Of a DNA stretch of 14,904 nt, positions 8,161 through 14,884 are shown piece after piece. Position 1 is the first letter of the stretch. Every line of letters begins with the position of its first letter. Position numbers and translations under genes: made by a program. A model generated the notes under the pieces. The model saw nothing but the letters and a program-made list of their open reading frames with translations. It ran no database searches and had not been told where the DNA came from. Source of the stretch: an uncultured Micrococcales bacterium (lineage in GTDB: Bacteria > Actinomycetota > Actinomycetes > Actinomycetales > Microbacteriaceae); the NCBI GenBank assembly GCA_913056225.1, contig CAJXMQ010000015.1, forward strand, positions 1-14,904, given 5' to 3'.

Positions 8161-8897
8161 CCCTTTCGGGCAAGAAAGCGATTGTCACTGGCGCCGGTAG
8201 CGGTATCGGCGAGGCAATTTCCAGAAAGCTGGCAGCGGAAGGTGCTCGTGTTATCTGTGTTGACCTAAATGAAGAAAATGGAAACAGAGTCGCTGAAGAA
8301 ATTGGGGGCGAGTTTCTAAGACTCGACCTTTCAGACATCAGTTCTATCCCAAGCTCGCTGAACGCAGACATATTGATGAATGTTGCTGGAATTCAACACG
8401 TTAGCCCCGTTCAAGACTTCGATACTTCAAAGTTTCAGATGATGATCAACCTAATGCTGGTCGCGCCTTTTGCCCTTAGCAAAGCAGTTCTTCCAGGGAT
8501 GTATGAAAAAGGTTGGGGAAGGCTTGTGCATATCTCAAGCGTCCACGGTGTAAGTGCCTCTCCCTATAAGTCGGCATACATAAGCGCGAAGCACGGCCTT
8601 GAAGGACTGTCAAAAACAATCGCTCGAGAAGCTGCGGCTCATGGCGTGACATCTAACACAATCGGGGCTAGCTACGTCAGGACCCCCTTGGTTGAAAATC
8701 AGATAGCAGATCAGGCAAAGACTCATGGAATAACTGAGTCCGAGGTTGTCGAAAAAGTCCTGCTTGCCGATCAGGACATCAAACGTTTATTGGAAGTCGA
8801 GGAAGTAGCCAGCATGGCGCATTATTTATGCACGGACATGGCAACTGGAATCACTGGCTCGCACTTCGCCCTGGATGGTGGAAGGGGCGCAAGATGA
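8157..8897 (+). CDS. 3-hydroxybutyrate dehydrogenase (SDR family)
   Basis: A 246-residue short-chain dehydrogenase that oxidises (R)-3-hydroxybutyrate to acetoacetate. The NAD-binding TGAGSGIG is at 11-18, and Asp36 after the second strand favours NAD over NADP. The catalytic residues are Ser128, Tyr141 and Lys145, with Asn98. The substrate-binding set known, as I recall it, from Pseudomonas fragi 3-hydroxybutyrate dehydrogenase (Gln94, His144, Lys152, Gln196) maps here to Gln80, His130, Lys138 and Gln182, all with the same offset of 14. Typical landmarks are GIQHVSP, SSVHGVSASPYKSAY and VRTPLVENQIADQAK. Oddities are a shortened region at about 52-75 (some 14 residues fewer than usual before NVAG) and GAS where the family normally has CPG (170-172). 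It overlaps TetR by four bases (ATGA), with AAAGGGG upstream. This gene is the best clue to the operon's function. Confidence 0.9.
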   Translation: MTLSGKKAIVTGAGSGIGEAISRKLAAEGARVICVDLNEENGNRVAEEIGGEFLRLDLSDISSIPSSLNADILMNVAGIQHVSPVQDFDTSKFQMMINLMLVAPFALSKAVLPGMYEKGWGRLVHISSVHGVSASPYKSAYISAKHGLEGLSKTIAREAAAHGVTSNTIGASYVRTPLVENQIADQAKTHGITESEVVEKVLLADQDIKRLLEVEEVASMAHYLCTDMATGITGSHFALDGGRGAR

Positions 8898-9793
8898 GTT
8901 ATCAGTCAGTTGTTGTTCCAGTTGAGGGAGGCGAATTATTCGCAGGTATTTGGGGAAGCCAAGATTCGGAGACAGTAATTTTGGCGCCCCACGGGATAAC
9001 CGCTAATCACACCTGCTGGCAGCCACTAGCCGACTTGATGCCAGAAGCGATGATCATTGCCCCTGACTTGCGTGGAAGAGGACGAAGTAAAACAGTTTCT
9101 GAACCTTTCGGGCTTTTGCAGCATGCTCGAGACCTCGAGTCACTATTGGATTACCTCGGTGTTGAAAAAGCTATAGTCGTCGGTCATTCAATGGGCGGTT
9201 TTGTTTCAGTTAGATTTGCTGCAAATTTCCCAGATCGAGTGAGTTCTCTGGTCTTGGTCGATGGTGGATTACCGCTGAAGAGACCAGCGAATGTGGAAAC
9301 CGCAGATCTTGTTAGCGCAACACTCGGTCCTGCAGCTGAGAGGCTGGCGATGGTTTTTGACGAAAGATCTGCCTATCAGGAGTTCTGGAAAGAACATCCA
9401 GCCTTTAGGAATGACTTCAACAAATATGTCAGTGCCTATGTTGACTACGACCTGACCGAGACCCCGACAGGGCTCCAGCCAAGTGGCCAAATAAAAGCCG
9501 TCGAGGCAGACATCAGAGAGTTATTCGGTGAAGATGAATATCTTCAGGAGATGCGCTTGATTTCAGTTCCAACAGTCTTTATTCGTGCCCCCAGAGGACT
9601 TCTTGATGACCAAGCTCTCTACGATGCTGAGCTTGACGGTCATCACTCAGAATTGATAACCAATCTCAGAGTTGTGAACTCGCAAGATTTCAATCACTAC
9701 ACAATTGTTCTTTCAATTGCTGGAAGTGAAGTGGTCGCTGGGGAGATAAACAGGCTTGACAGTCTGTCCGACAGTAAGCAGGAGGCTCGATGA
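8894..9793 (+). CDS. alpha/beta hydrolase 1
   Basis: A 299-residue cytoplasmic hydrolase with no signal peptide. The oxyanion region APHGITANH is at 31-39, APDLRGRGRS at 56-65, and the nucleophile elbow GHSMGG at 97-102 gives Ser99. His268 in DFNHYT is the likely base, and Asp238 or Asp239 in RGLLDD is a candidate acid. I chose the ATG at 8894 because it overlaps the dehydrogenase stop (ATGA) and has GGAAGGGG just upstream. A start at 8828 would run 66 bases into the dehydrogenase gene. The lid region of about residues 130-215 is rich in charged and aromatic residues and gives no clear family. Lying between the dehydrogenase and CoA-transferase genes, it could release 3-hydroxybutyrate from an ester or oligomer. 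That is inference, and other small esters or thioesters are possible. Confidence 0.82.
   Translation: MSYQSVVVPVEGGELFAGIWGSQDSETVILAPHGITANHTCWQPLADLMPEAMIIAPDLRGRGRSKTVSEPFGLLQHARDLESLLDYLGVEKAIVVGHSMGGFVSVRFAANFPDRVSSLVLVDGGLPLKRPANVETADLVSATLGPAAERLAMVFDERSAYQEFWKEHPAFRNDFNKYVSAYVDYDLTETPTGLQPSGQIKAVEADIRELFGEDEYLQEMRLISVPTVFIRAPRGLLDDQALYDAELDGHHSELITNLRVVNSQDFNHYTIVLSIAGSEVVAGEINRLDSLSDSKQEAR
9780..9785 (+). promoter_or_regulatory. strong ribosome binding site of the CoA-transferase A gene
   Basis: AGGAGG lies four bases upstream of the ATG at 9790, inside the end of the hydrolase 1 gene. It is the clearest Shine-Dalgarno sequence in the operon. It suggests independent, efficient initiation on the CoA-transferase pair in addition to coupling through the ATGA overlap. 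Confidence 0.7.
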
Positions 9794-10557
9794 GCATTGA
9801 TAAAACAATTCAAACCGCAGAGCAGGCAATTCACGATATATCAGATGGGGCGAGTATCGCTGTAGGAGGTTTTGGCCTGTGCGGAAATCCCATGGAGTTG
9901 ATTCGTGCAATTTTGGCTAAGGGAATTCAGGACCTGAAGATCGTGAGTAATAACTGCGGGGTTGATGATTGGGGCCTTGGGCTACTACTAGCCGAAAAGA
10001 GAATTAGCAAAATGACCTCTAGCTATGTAGGTGAGAATAAAGAGTTCGAAAGGCAATTCTTGACCGGGGAGCTTGAAGTGGAACTAACTCCCCAGGGCAC
10101 CTTGGCCGAAAAGCTTCGCGCAGGAGGCAGCGGAATCCCGGCTTTCTTCACTCAGACTGGGGTCGGAACTCAGGTTAGCGAGGGCGGGCTACCCTTGAAA
10201 TACAACCCTGACGGATCTATCGCTTTGGCAAGCCCAGCTAAGGAGGTAAGGACTATCGAGTATCGGGGTAAGCAGAAGGAATTCGTGCTCGAGGAGTCAA
10301 TCACTACAGATTTTTCAATGGTTCACGCGGTGAAGGGCGACCGTCACGGAAACTTGATCTTCAATAAATCAGCCAGGAACTTCAGTCCAGTGGCTGCCAT
10401 GGCTGGAGAGATTTGCATTGCCCAGGTGGAACAGCTGGTTGAACCTGGAGAACTTAATCCTGACGAGATTCACCTTCCCGGGGTTTATGTGCACCGCATT
10501 ATCGAGGTTGGGACAAACATCGAAAAACGCATCGAGCGAAGGACGGTGAGTGGCTAA
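9790..10557 (+). CDS. 3-oxoacid CoA-transferase subunit A
   Basis: A 255-residue alpha subunit of a two-gene CoA-transferase. With subunit B it moves CoA from succinyl-CoA or another donor onto a 3-oxo acid, here most likely acetoacetate. Visible family segments are VGGFGLCGNPMELI (25-38), the SNNCG/GLGLLL region (53-67), ELTPQGTLAEKLRAGGSGIP (98-117), VKGDRHGNL near 181-189, and LPGVYVHRI (229-237). Length and motif order match bacterial ScoA/AtoD-type subunits. Its start overlaps hydrolase 1 by four bases, and the stop overlaps the next start by one base (TAATG), as expected for an obligate heteromer. A beta-ketoadipate specificity (PcaI) is the main alternative. The neighbouring 3-hydroxybutyrate dehydrogenase argues for acetoacetate. 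Confidence 0.92.
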   Translation: MSIDKTIQTAEQAIHDISDGASIAVGGFGLCGNPMELIRAILAKGIQDLKIVSNNCGVDDWGLGLLLAEKRISKMTSSYVGENKEFERQFLTGELEVELTPQGTLAEKLRAGGSGIPAFFTQTGVGTQVSEGGLPLKYNPDGSIALASPAKEVRTIEYRGKQKEFVLEESITTDFSMVHAVKGDRHGNLIFNKSARNFSPVAAMAGEICIAQVEQLVEPGELNPDEIHLPGVYVHRIIEVGTNIEKRIERRTVSG

Positions 10558-11195
10558 TGGCCTTAAGTAGAGAAGAGATGGCCGCCAGGGCAGCAAGCGA
10601 ATTGGCTGACGGGTCCTATGTGAATCTGGGGATTGGCCTTCCTACATTAGTGCCGAACTACATCTCCAAAGAGAAAACAGTTGTTTTACAAAGTGAAAAC
10701 GGGATTCTAGGTGTAGGTCCATACCCCAAAGAGGGTCAAGTTGATCCAGATTTGATTAACGCCGGCAAGGAAACAGTGACAACTCTCGGCGGGGCTGCTT
10801 TTTTCGACTCTTCTACAAGCTTTGGGATGATTCGTGGCGGGAAAATTGATGCTGCGATCTTAGGAGCGATGCAGGTCAGTGAGTTTGGAGACCTAGCCAA
10901 CTGGATGATACCCGGCAAGATGGTGAAGGGCCCCGGTGGGGCAATGGACTTGGTTCACGGTGCTGCCAAGGTTGTAGTGCTGATGGAGCACGTGGCCAAA
11001 GACGGTAGCGCCAAGATAGTCAAAGAATGCTCATTACCTCTAACTGGAAGAAGGGTGGTTGATCGAATCATTACCGATATAGCTGTTTTTGAGGTGGGAG
11101 ATGAAGGCCTAACCTTAGTTGAGGTGGCCCCAGGCATAGAGCTTGATGAAGTCATAGAAAAAACCGAACCCGAGTTCAAAGTAGAGCTCAAATAG
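10557..11195 (+). CDS. 3-oxoacid CoA-transferase subunit B
   Basis: A 212-residue beta subunit carrying the catalytic glutamate, Glu47, in SENGILGVGP (46-55). It forms the covalent CoA thioester intermediate in this family. NLGIGLPTLVPNYI at 23-36, GGKIDAAILGAMQVSE, and WMIPGKMVKGPGGAMDLV are standard ScoB/AtoA segments. The product of the complex, acetoacetyl-CoA, is the substrate of the divergent thiolase at 77-1252. The length is normal and no motif is lost. No strong ribosome site precedes it (GGTGAG at best), so translation probably depends on coupling to subunit A. Confidence 0.92.
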   Translation: MALSREEMAARAASELADGSYVNLGIGLPTLVPNYISKEKTVVLQSENGILGVGPYPKEGQVDPDLINAGKETVTTLGGAAFFDSSTSFGMIRGGKIDAAILGAMQVSEFGDLANWMIPGKMVKGPGGAMDLVHGAAKVVVLMEHVAKDGSAKIVKECSLPLTGRRVVDRIITDIAVFEVGDEGLTLVEVAPGIELDEVIEKTEPEFKVELK

Positions 11196-11204
11196 GAGAA
11201 GAAA

Positions 11205-12245
11205 ATGCAACTGGAAATACTTGAGGGCATATCTCAAAACACTGTTGACACGCGCCGATTGAAGACAAATTATCTTCACAGACCAGGCGGCTCGAAGAAA
11301 CTGGTTCTGGTTCATGGAAATGTTTCCAGCTCTCATTTTTTTCAGAAGATAATGCTTGCACTGCCGGAGGATTTTGAAATCTATGCGCCCGACCTTCGCG
11401 GTTTCGGACTAAGTGAAGTCAAGGATGTTGACGCGTCCCTTGGGGTTAGAGACTTCAGTGAGGACATCTTTGAGTTTTCTAAGAGCATTGGATTAGAAAA
11501 GGCTTCGTATTTAGGTTGGAGCTTGGGCGGTGGGGTTGTCATGCAGTTCACTATTGATCACCCAGAAATGGTAGAGAAGCTGATTTTACAAGCACCTGTA
11601 AGCCCCTTTGGGTTCGGTGGAACTGACGTCAATGGGGTGATAATGAACGACGGTGCCGGCACCGGAGGTGGGGCGGCTAACCCCGAATTTGTCAAAGCCA
11701 TAGCGGAGCAAGACTTTGAAGCCGAGAATCAAACCTCACCAAGAAACATCTTGAGGGGTGTCTACGTTGCTGATGCAACGATTTTGGATCATGAGGACTT
11801 GTTGGTGTCCTCGATGCTCACAACCGCTACTGGGGAAGGCAATTATCCGGGGAACGCTTCTCCAAGTGAACACTGGCCTAGCTTTGGACCTTCAAACAAA
11901 GGTGTTCTCAACTCCCTAGCGCCGACGAATTTCAATGTCTCGGGCATAGCCGAGATAGAACCCAAGCCTGACATTCTTTGGATCAGGGGCGACTCCGATG
12001 CAATTGTGAGCGATTCAAGCTTGTTTGATCTGAATCACCTGGGGGCTTTGGGGGCAGTGCCTGGTTGGCCCGGCAACGAAGTTGCTCCAGCTCAAATGAT
12101 GATCACTCAGACAAGGAATGTTCTAGATTCTTATTCGGCCAACGGGGGCACTGTTGATGAAATCCTCTTGAATGGTTGTGGCCATTCTCCGCATTTGGAA
12201 CGAGAGTCAGAGGTTATTGCTGCAATCGATCGTTTACATCGCTAA
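11205..12245 (+). CDS. alpha/beta hydrolase 2, larger and Gly-rich
   Basis: A 346-residue cytoplasmic hydrolase, clearly different from hydrolase 1. LVLVHGNVSSSHFF (33-46) forms the oxyanion region, APDLRGFGLS is at 61-70, and the nucleophile elbow GWSLGG (104-109) gives Ser106. GDSDAIVSD (262-270) supplies the probable acid, Asp265. GCGHSPHLE (324-332) supplies the base, His327. An insertion at about 136-165, including GAGTGGGAANPEFV, and the segment GAVPGWPGNEVAPAQMM (283-299) look like landmarks of a particular subfamily that I cannot name. It starts 9 bp after the CoA-transferase with AGGAG at 11194-11198 and is the last operon gene. Its role is inferred as freeing a pathway acid from an ester or oligomer. 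An enol-lactone hydrolase role is a weaker alternative. Confidence 0.85.
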   Translation: MQLEILEGISQNTVDTRRLKTNYLHRPGGSKKLVLVHGNVSSSHFFQKIMLALPEDFEIYAPDLRGFGLSEVKDVDASLGVRDFSEDIFEFSKSIGLEKASYLGWSLGGGVVMQFTIDHPEMVEKLILQAPVSPFGFGGTDVNGVIMNDGAGTGGGAANPEFVKAIAEQDFEAENQTSPRNILRGVYVADATILDHEDLLVSSMLTTATGEGNYPGNASPSEHWPSFGPSNKGVLNSLAPTNFNVSGIAEIEPKPDILWIRGDSDAIVSDSSLFDLNHLGALGAVPGWPGNEVAPAQMMITQTRNVLDSYSANGGTVDEILLNGCGHSPHLERESEVIAAIDRLHR

Positions 12246-12272
12246 GTTTCTCTTACCGGACTTGGCAAAAAT

Positions 12273-13112
12273 CTAGGTGGGACCAATAATCGGGGCCCCA
12301 AGATCAGTTGAAAATCGCAAGGCTGCTGCAGTCACCAGCTGACCAATGGAGTCAAACTGGTCCCTAACTCTCTCTTTGGGAACACCGGTACTGATGGTCG
12401 CAACAACTTTGTTGCTTATGTCCCTGACTGGAGCGGCAGCGTCAACAATGCCTGTTTGGAATTCACCATCGCTAATTGCATAACCCTGATTTCTAACCTG
12501 CTTCATCATTGCTAAAAAGCTCTGCAGGTTTTTAGCAGGCCGCTGCAGACTGAATTCGGGATCAATTGGTTCTCTTGACCTGGGAAGGGTGCTCTTTGCA
12601 GCGGGAAGTGGAGACAGTTGCGCATGTTCGTACCACCAAAGCTTTACTTCTTCGTCACTCAAACTTGCAAGCATCGCCCTTCCACTTGCAGTGATGCCCG
12701 CGGGTGCAACCAGTCCTCCCCAACCCTCTCGAGTCAGTTCTTTAGCTGCGCTAATTGTCTTAATCGTCAAGATCCTGCCACCTCGCAGGACATCCAGGTG
12801 GGCAGACTCTTGGGTCTGTGCGACTAACTCACGGAGCCTAAACTCTGCCAAGGTTCCTAGACGAGCCTCTTTGGTGCGCATAGCCATCAAATAAAGCTTT
12901 GAGCCGAGGGTGTATTTCAGGGTTCGATCATCCCTGTCAACCAAACCAATTTCGGCGAGGGTTTTTAGGACCCTTGAAATCTGTCCTTTATCGCGTCCAG
13001 TGAGCTCAGCGACGCGATTCACGCCCAGCCCTCCGTTTGTAAATGCCTCGGCTTGAGAGAGCACCTCAAGCACCTCTGAATCTCGAATTAAACCTGAGGT
13101 ATGCGTTGTCAT
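12273..13112 (-). CDS. IclR family transcriptional regulator
   Basis: A 279-residue regulator with an N-terminal winged helix-turn-helix at about 12-75 (VNRVAELTGRDKGQISRVLK is the recognition part). The C-terminal IclR effector domain follows, with APAGITASGRAMLAS (136-150) and GYAISDGEFQTGIVDAAAPV (210-229). I chose the ATG at 13112. The in-frame ATG at 13160 would add 16 unconserved residues and has no ribosome site. The 13112 start also lacks one, but a promoter-like sequence ends seven bases before it, which suggests a leaderless mRNA. It converges on the ketone-body operon with a 27-bp gap and diverges from the osmoprotectant transporter. Targets could be either neighbour. IclR proteins often control CoA-transferase and aromatic or fatty-acid catabolic genes. 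Confidence 0.87.
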   Translation of the reverse strand: MTTHTSGLIRDSEVLEVLSQAEAFTNGGLGVNRVAELTGRDKGQISRVLKTLAEIGLVDRDDRTLKYTLGSKLYLMAMRTKEARLGTLAEFRLRELVAQTQESAHLDVLRGGRILTIKTISAAKELTREGWGGLVAPAGITASGRAMLASLSDEEVKLWWYEHAQLSPLPAAKSTLPRSREPIDPEFSLQRPAKNLQSFLAMMKQVRNQGYAISDGEFQTGIVDAAAPVRDISNKVVATISTGVPKERVRDQFDSIGQLVTAAALRFSTDLGAPIIGPT

Positions 13113-13119
13113 TACAAGG

Positions 13120-13148
13120 AATTTAGCATCTAGTTGATATTTCGACAA
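13120..13148 (-). promoter_or_regulatory. candidate leaderless promoter of the IclR gene
   Basis: On the minus strand TTGTCG (13143-13148) and TAAATT (13120-13125) are separated by exactly 17 bp, and only seven bases separate the -10 from the ATG at 13112. Transcription would therefore begin at or next to the start codon. This fits the missing Shine-Dalgarno sequence, and leaderless mRNAs are common in actinobacteria. Confidence 0.4.
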
Positions 13149-13169
13149 CACAATTGGCATCTAATTTGT
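13121..13169. repeat. pair of similar direct repeats between IclR and the transporter
   Basis: Two 18-base segments, 13121-13138 and 13152-13169, share the exact core GCATCTA and 13 of 18 positions. They are offset by 31 bp, about three helical turns. The first covers the candidate -10 of the IclR promoter and the second the -35 of the transporter promoter. They are candidate binding sites for the IclR protein encoded next door. They are short, so chance remains possible. Confidence 0.35.
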
Positions 13170-13183
13170 TACCTGCTTATGGT
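13154..13183 (+). promoter_or_regulatory. candidate promoter of the osmoprotectant transporter operon
   Basis: TTGGCA (13154-13159, one mismatch to TTGACA) and TATGGT (13178-13183) are separated by 18 bp. They predict a start near 13190 and a leader of about 25 bases containing the ribosome site AAAGGAG at 13204-13210. The promoter lies back to back with the candidate IclR promoter. Confidence 0.4.
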
Positions 13184-13215
13184 CGTTGGTTGGGAACAAC
13201 CCAAAGGAGAAATTA

Positions 13216-14220
13216 ATGAGAAAAAAGAAGGCAGCAGCACTGCTAGCCATGGGTGCGGTTTCCGCACTGGTTCTAGCAGGATGTGCAGCAGCTGAGACTG
13301 AGACCGATACAGGTGCTGACGCAGGTTCAGATTCAACCGGCGGTTCAGAAGAAGCAGCAAGTGCTTTTGCAGCGCTAGACCTATCGGGCATTGAGGTGTC
13401 AGTTGGTTCTAAGGACTTCGACGAGCAGCTAATCCTCGGCGAGATGTTGGTTGCAGCTTTTGAAGAAGCTGGCGCAACCGTAGACAACAAGGTCAACCTA
13501 GGTGGAACAAGCGTTGCTCGTGCAGCCTTGGAGTCTGGTGACATTGACGTTTACATGGAGTACAACGGAACTGGATGGGCCGTGCACTTGGGCGAGTCTG
13601 ACCCAAGCTTTGACCCTGAGACACTGACCTCAGGCGTGAAGGAACTTGACCGTGAAAGAAACGACATCGAGTGGATCGGTCGTTCACCCTTCAACAACAC
13701 CTATGGATTTACCTCCAGCCCAGAAACCACTGACGCCAATGGTGGAGCATTCACCATTCAGTCAATGATGGAGTATGTAGAGGCAAACCCAGACGCAATT
13801 GTCTGCATGGAGTCTGAGTACCCAGACCGTCCAGATGGTTTGATCTTGATGGAGACTGCAACCGGAATTGAGTTGCCAGATGACCAGCAGAGGATTCTTG
13901 ACACAGGAATCATCTACACCGAGACCGCAGCAAACAACTGTGACTTTGGTGAGGTTTACACCACTGATGGTCGTATCCCAGCGTTGGGCCTAACCCTTGT
14001 TGAGGATCCAGGCGTACACGTGTTGTACAACGTTTCAGCCTCAATGGTGGGTGACACCTATGAGCAGGCACCAGATGTATTTGATGAAATCGTCAACAGC
14101 ATCTTGGCACCGCTTGACAACGTAACAATGGCGTCTATCAACGCTCGCGTTTCAGCCGATGGTGAGGATCCAGCAGCAGTTGCTCAGGACTACCTCCGCT
14201 CAGAAGGTCTGATCGAGTAA
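13216..14220 (+). CDS. glycine betaine/osmoprotectant ABC transporter binding lipoprotein
   Basis: A 334-residue extracytoplasmic binding protein of the OpuAC/OpuBC class. Basic residues RKKK, a hydrophobic segment and lipobox LAGC with Cys23 mark a lipoprotein. A low-complexity Thr/Asp/Gly/Ser/Glu linker runs to about residue 47. The mature domain opens with VSVGSKDFDEQLILGEM (61-77), and SGDIDVYMEYNGTGW (107-121) and FNNTYGF are typical of actinobacterial quaternary-amine binding proteins. It would bind glycine betaine, choline, proline betaine or a similar compatible solute. I chose the ATG at 13216 because AAAGGAG (13204-13210) is six bases upstream and the signal peptide begins there. 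The ATG at 13186 would add ten residues ahead of the signal. It is the first gene of a separate operon. Confidence 0.9.
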   Translation: MRKKKAAALLAMGAVSALVLAGCAAAETETDTGADAGSDSTGGSEEAASAFAALDLSGIEVSVGSKDFDEQLILGEMLVAAFEEAGATVDNKVNLGGTSVARAALESGDIDVYMEYNGTGWAVHLGESDPSFDPETLTSGVKELDRERNDIEWIGRSPFNNTYGFTSSPETTDANGGAFTIQSMMEYVEANPDAIVCMESEYPDRPDGLILMETATGIELPDDQQRILDTGIIYTETAANNCDFGEVYTTDGRIPALGLTLVEDPGVHVLYNVSASMVGDTYEQAPDVFDEIVNSILAPLDNVTMASINARVSADGEDPAAVAQDYLRSEGLIE

Positions 14221-14227
14221 TTACCCC

Positions 14228-14884
14228 ATGGACTTCCTGATAGGACTTTTCGAATTCGCCATGTCGCGACAAGACAGGGTGATTGAAGGAGTTGTCCAAC
14301 ACACCGGGTATGTAGTTACGGTGCTGGTGGCGGCGGGCTTTATTGCCGTCGTCACCGGCGTCCTAACTCGCAGGAACCAACTTGCCAAAGAGTTGGCCCT
14401 GTCGATTGCATCTGTATTTCTAACAATCCCTTCTCTGGCATTGTTTGTGATTTTTATCCCACTTGTGGGACTTGGATTCGCTCCATCATTTATTGCACTG
14501 CTTCTTTATTCGCTACTTCCCATCCTTCGAAACACCATTACTGGCTTGGATGGAATCGATAACGGAGTTCTGGAATCAGCAAAAGGAATGGGTCTATCCC
14601 CAATCCAGGTTCTGAGCAAGGTGCAACTTCCTCTAGCTTGGCCAGTGATCTTGGCGGGTGTGAGGGTTTCCTCCATGCTTATCGTTGGGTTGGCAGCACT
14701 TGCCACATTGGTTGCAGGTGGAGGCTTGGGAGATTTCATTAAAAGCGGTTTAGCAAGGCTTCCGCTACCAAACTCACTTGAGTCAATTTGGTTGGGCACG
14801 CTGTTGTGTCTGGTTCTTGCAGTGGTCATTGACCTAATTCTTCAGGCCCTTAGAGTGGCCACAATCTCGAAAGGTATTCGATGA
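14228..14884 (+). CDS. osmoprotectant ABC transporter permease (OpuBB/ProW-like)
   Basis: A 218-residue membrane protein with about five to six hydrophobic segments, the usual size for OpuBB-type permeases. The cytoplasmic EAA-loop is ESAKGMGLSPIQVLSKVQLP (roughly 117-136), which couples to the ATPase. VAGGGLGDFIKSGLA near 163-177 is another family landmark. It would form the membrane channel for the binding protein encoded 7 bp upstream. No good Shine-Dalgarno sequence precedes the ATG at 14228, but the N-terminal alignment of the first helix supports this start. The stop overlaps the next gene by four bases (ATGA). Confidence 0.9.
   Translation: MDFLIGLFEFAMSRQDRVIEGVVQHTGYVVTVLVAAGFIAVVTGVLTRRNQLAKELALSIASVFLTIPSLALFVIFIPLVGLGFAPSFIALLLYSLLPILRNTITGLDGIDNGVLESAKGMGLSPIQVLSKVQLPLAWPVILAGVRVSSMLIVGLAALATLVAGGGLGDFIKSGLARLPLPNSLESIWLGTLLCLVLAVVIDLILQALRVATISKGIR

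Noticed and set aside
8828..8893. Upstream ATG extending hydrolase 1 by 22 residues into the dehydrogenase gene.
   Set aside because: The extra residues are an out-of-frame reading of the dehydrogenase C-terminus; the ATG at 8894 has a good ribosome site and ATGA overlap.
9790..12245. Beta-ketoadipate (protocatechuate) pathway reading: CoA-transferase, thiolase, hydrolase and IclR.
   Set aside because: No ring-cleavage or muconate genes are present, and the dehydrogenase carries the full 3-hydroxybutyrate binding set.
12291..12298. GGGGCCCC perfect palindrome near the convergent gene ends, considered as a terminator.
   Set aside because: It lies within the IclR coding sequence, has no loop and no following T-run on either strand.
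13091..13100. AACCTGAGGT in the IclR gene resembles half of the 1322-1341 palindrome.
   Set aside because: It lacks the 8-bp spaced second arm and lies within coding sequence, so it is likely chance.
13113..13160. Upstream ATG extending IclR by 16 residues.
   Set aside because: It has no ribosome site, and the segment contains promoter-like elements that fit a start at 13112.
13186..13215. Upstream ATG extending the betaine-binding lipoprotein by ten residues.
   Set aside because: The strong AAAGGAG and the start of the signal peptide both point to 13216.
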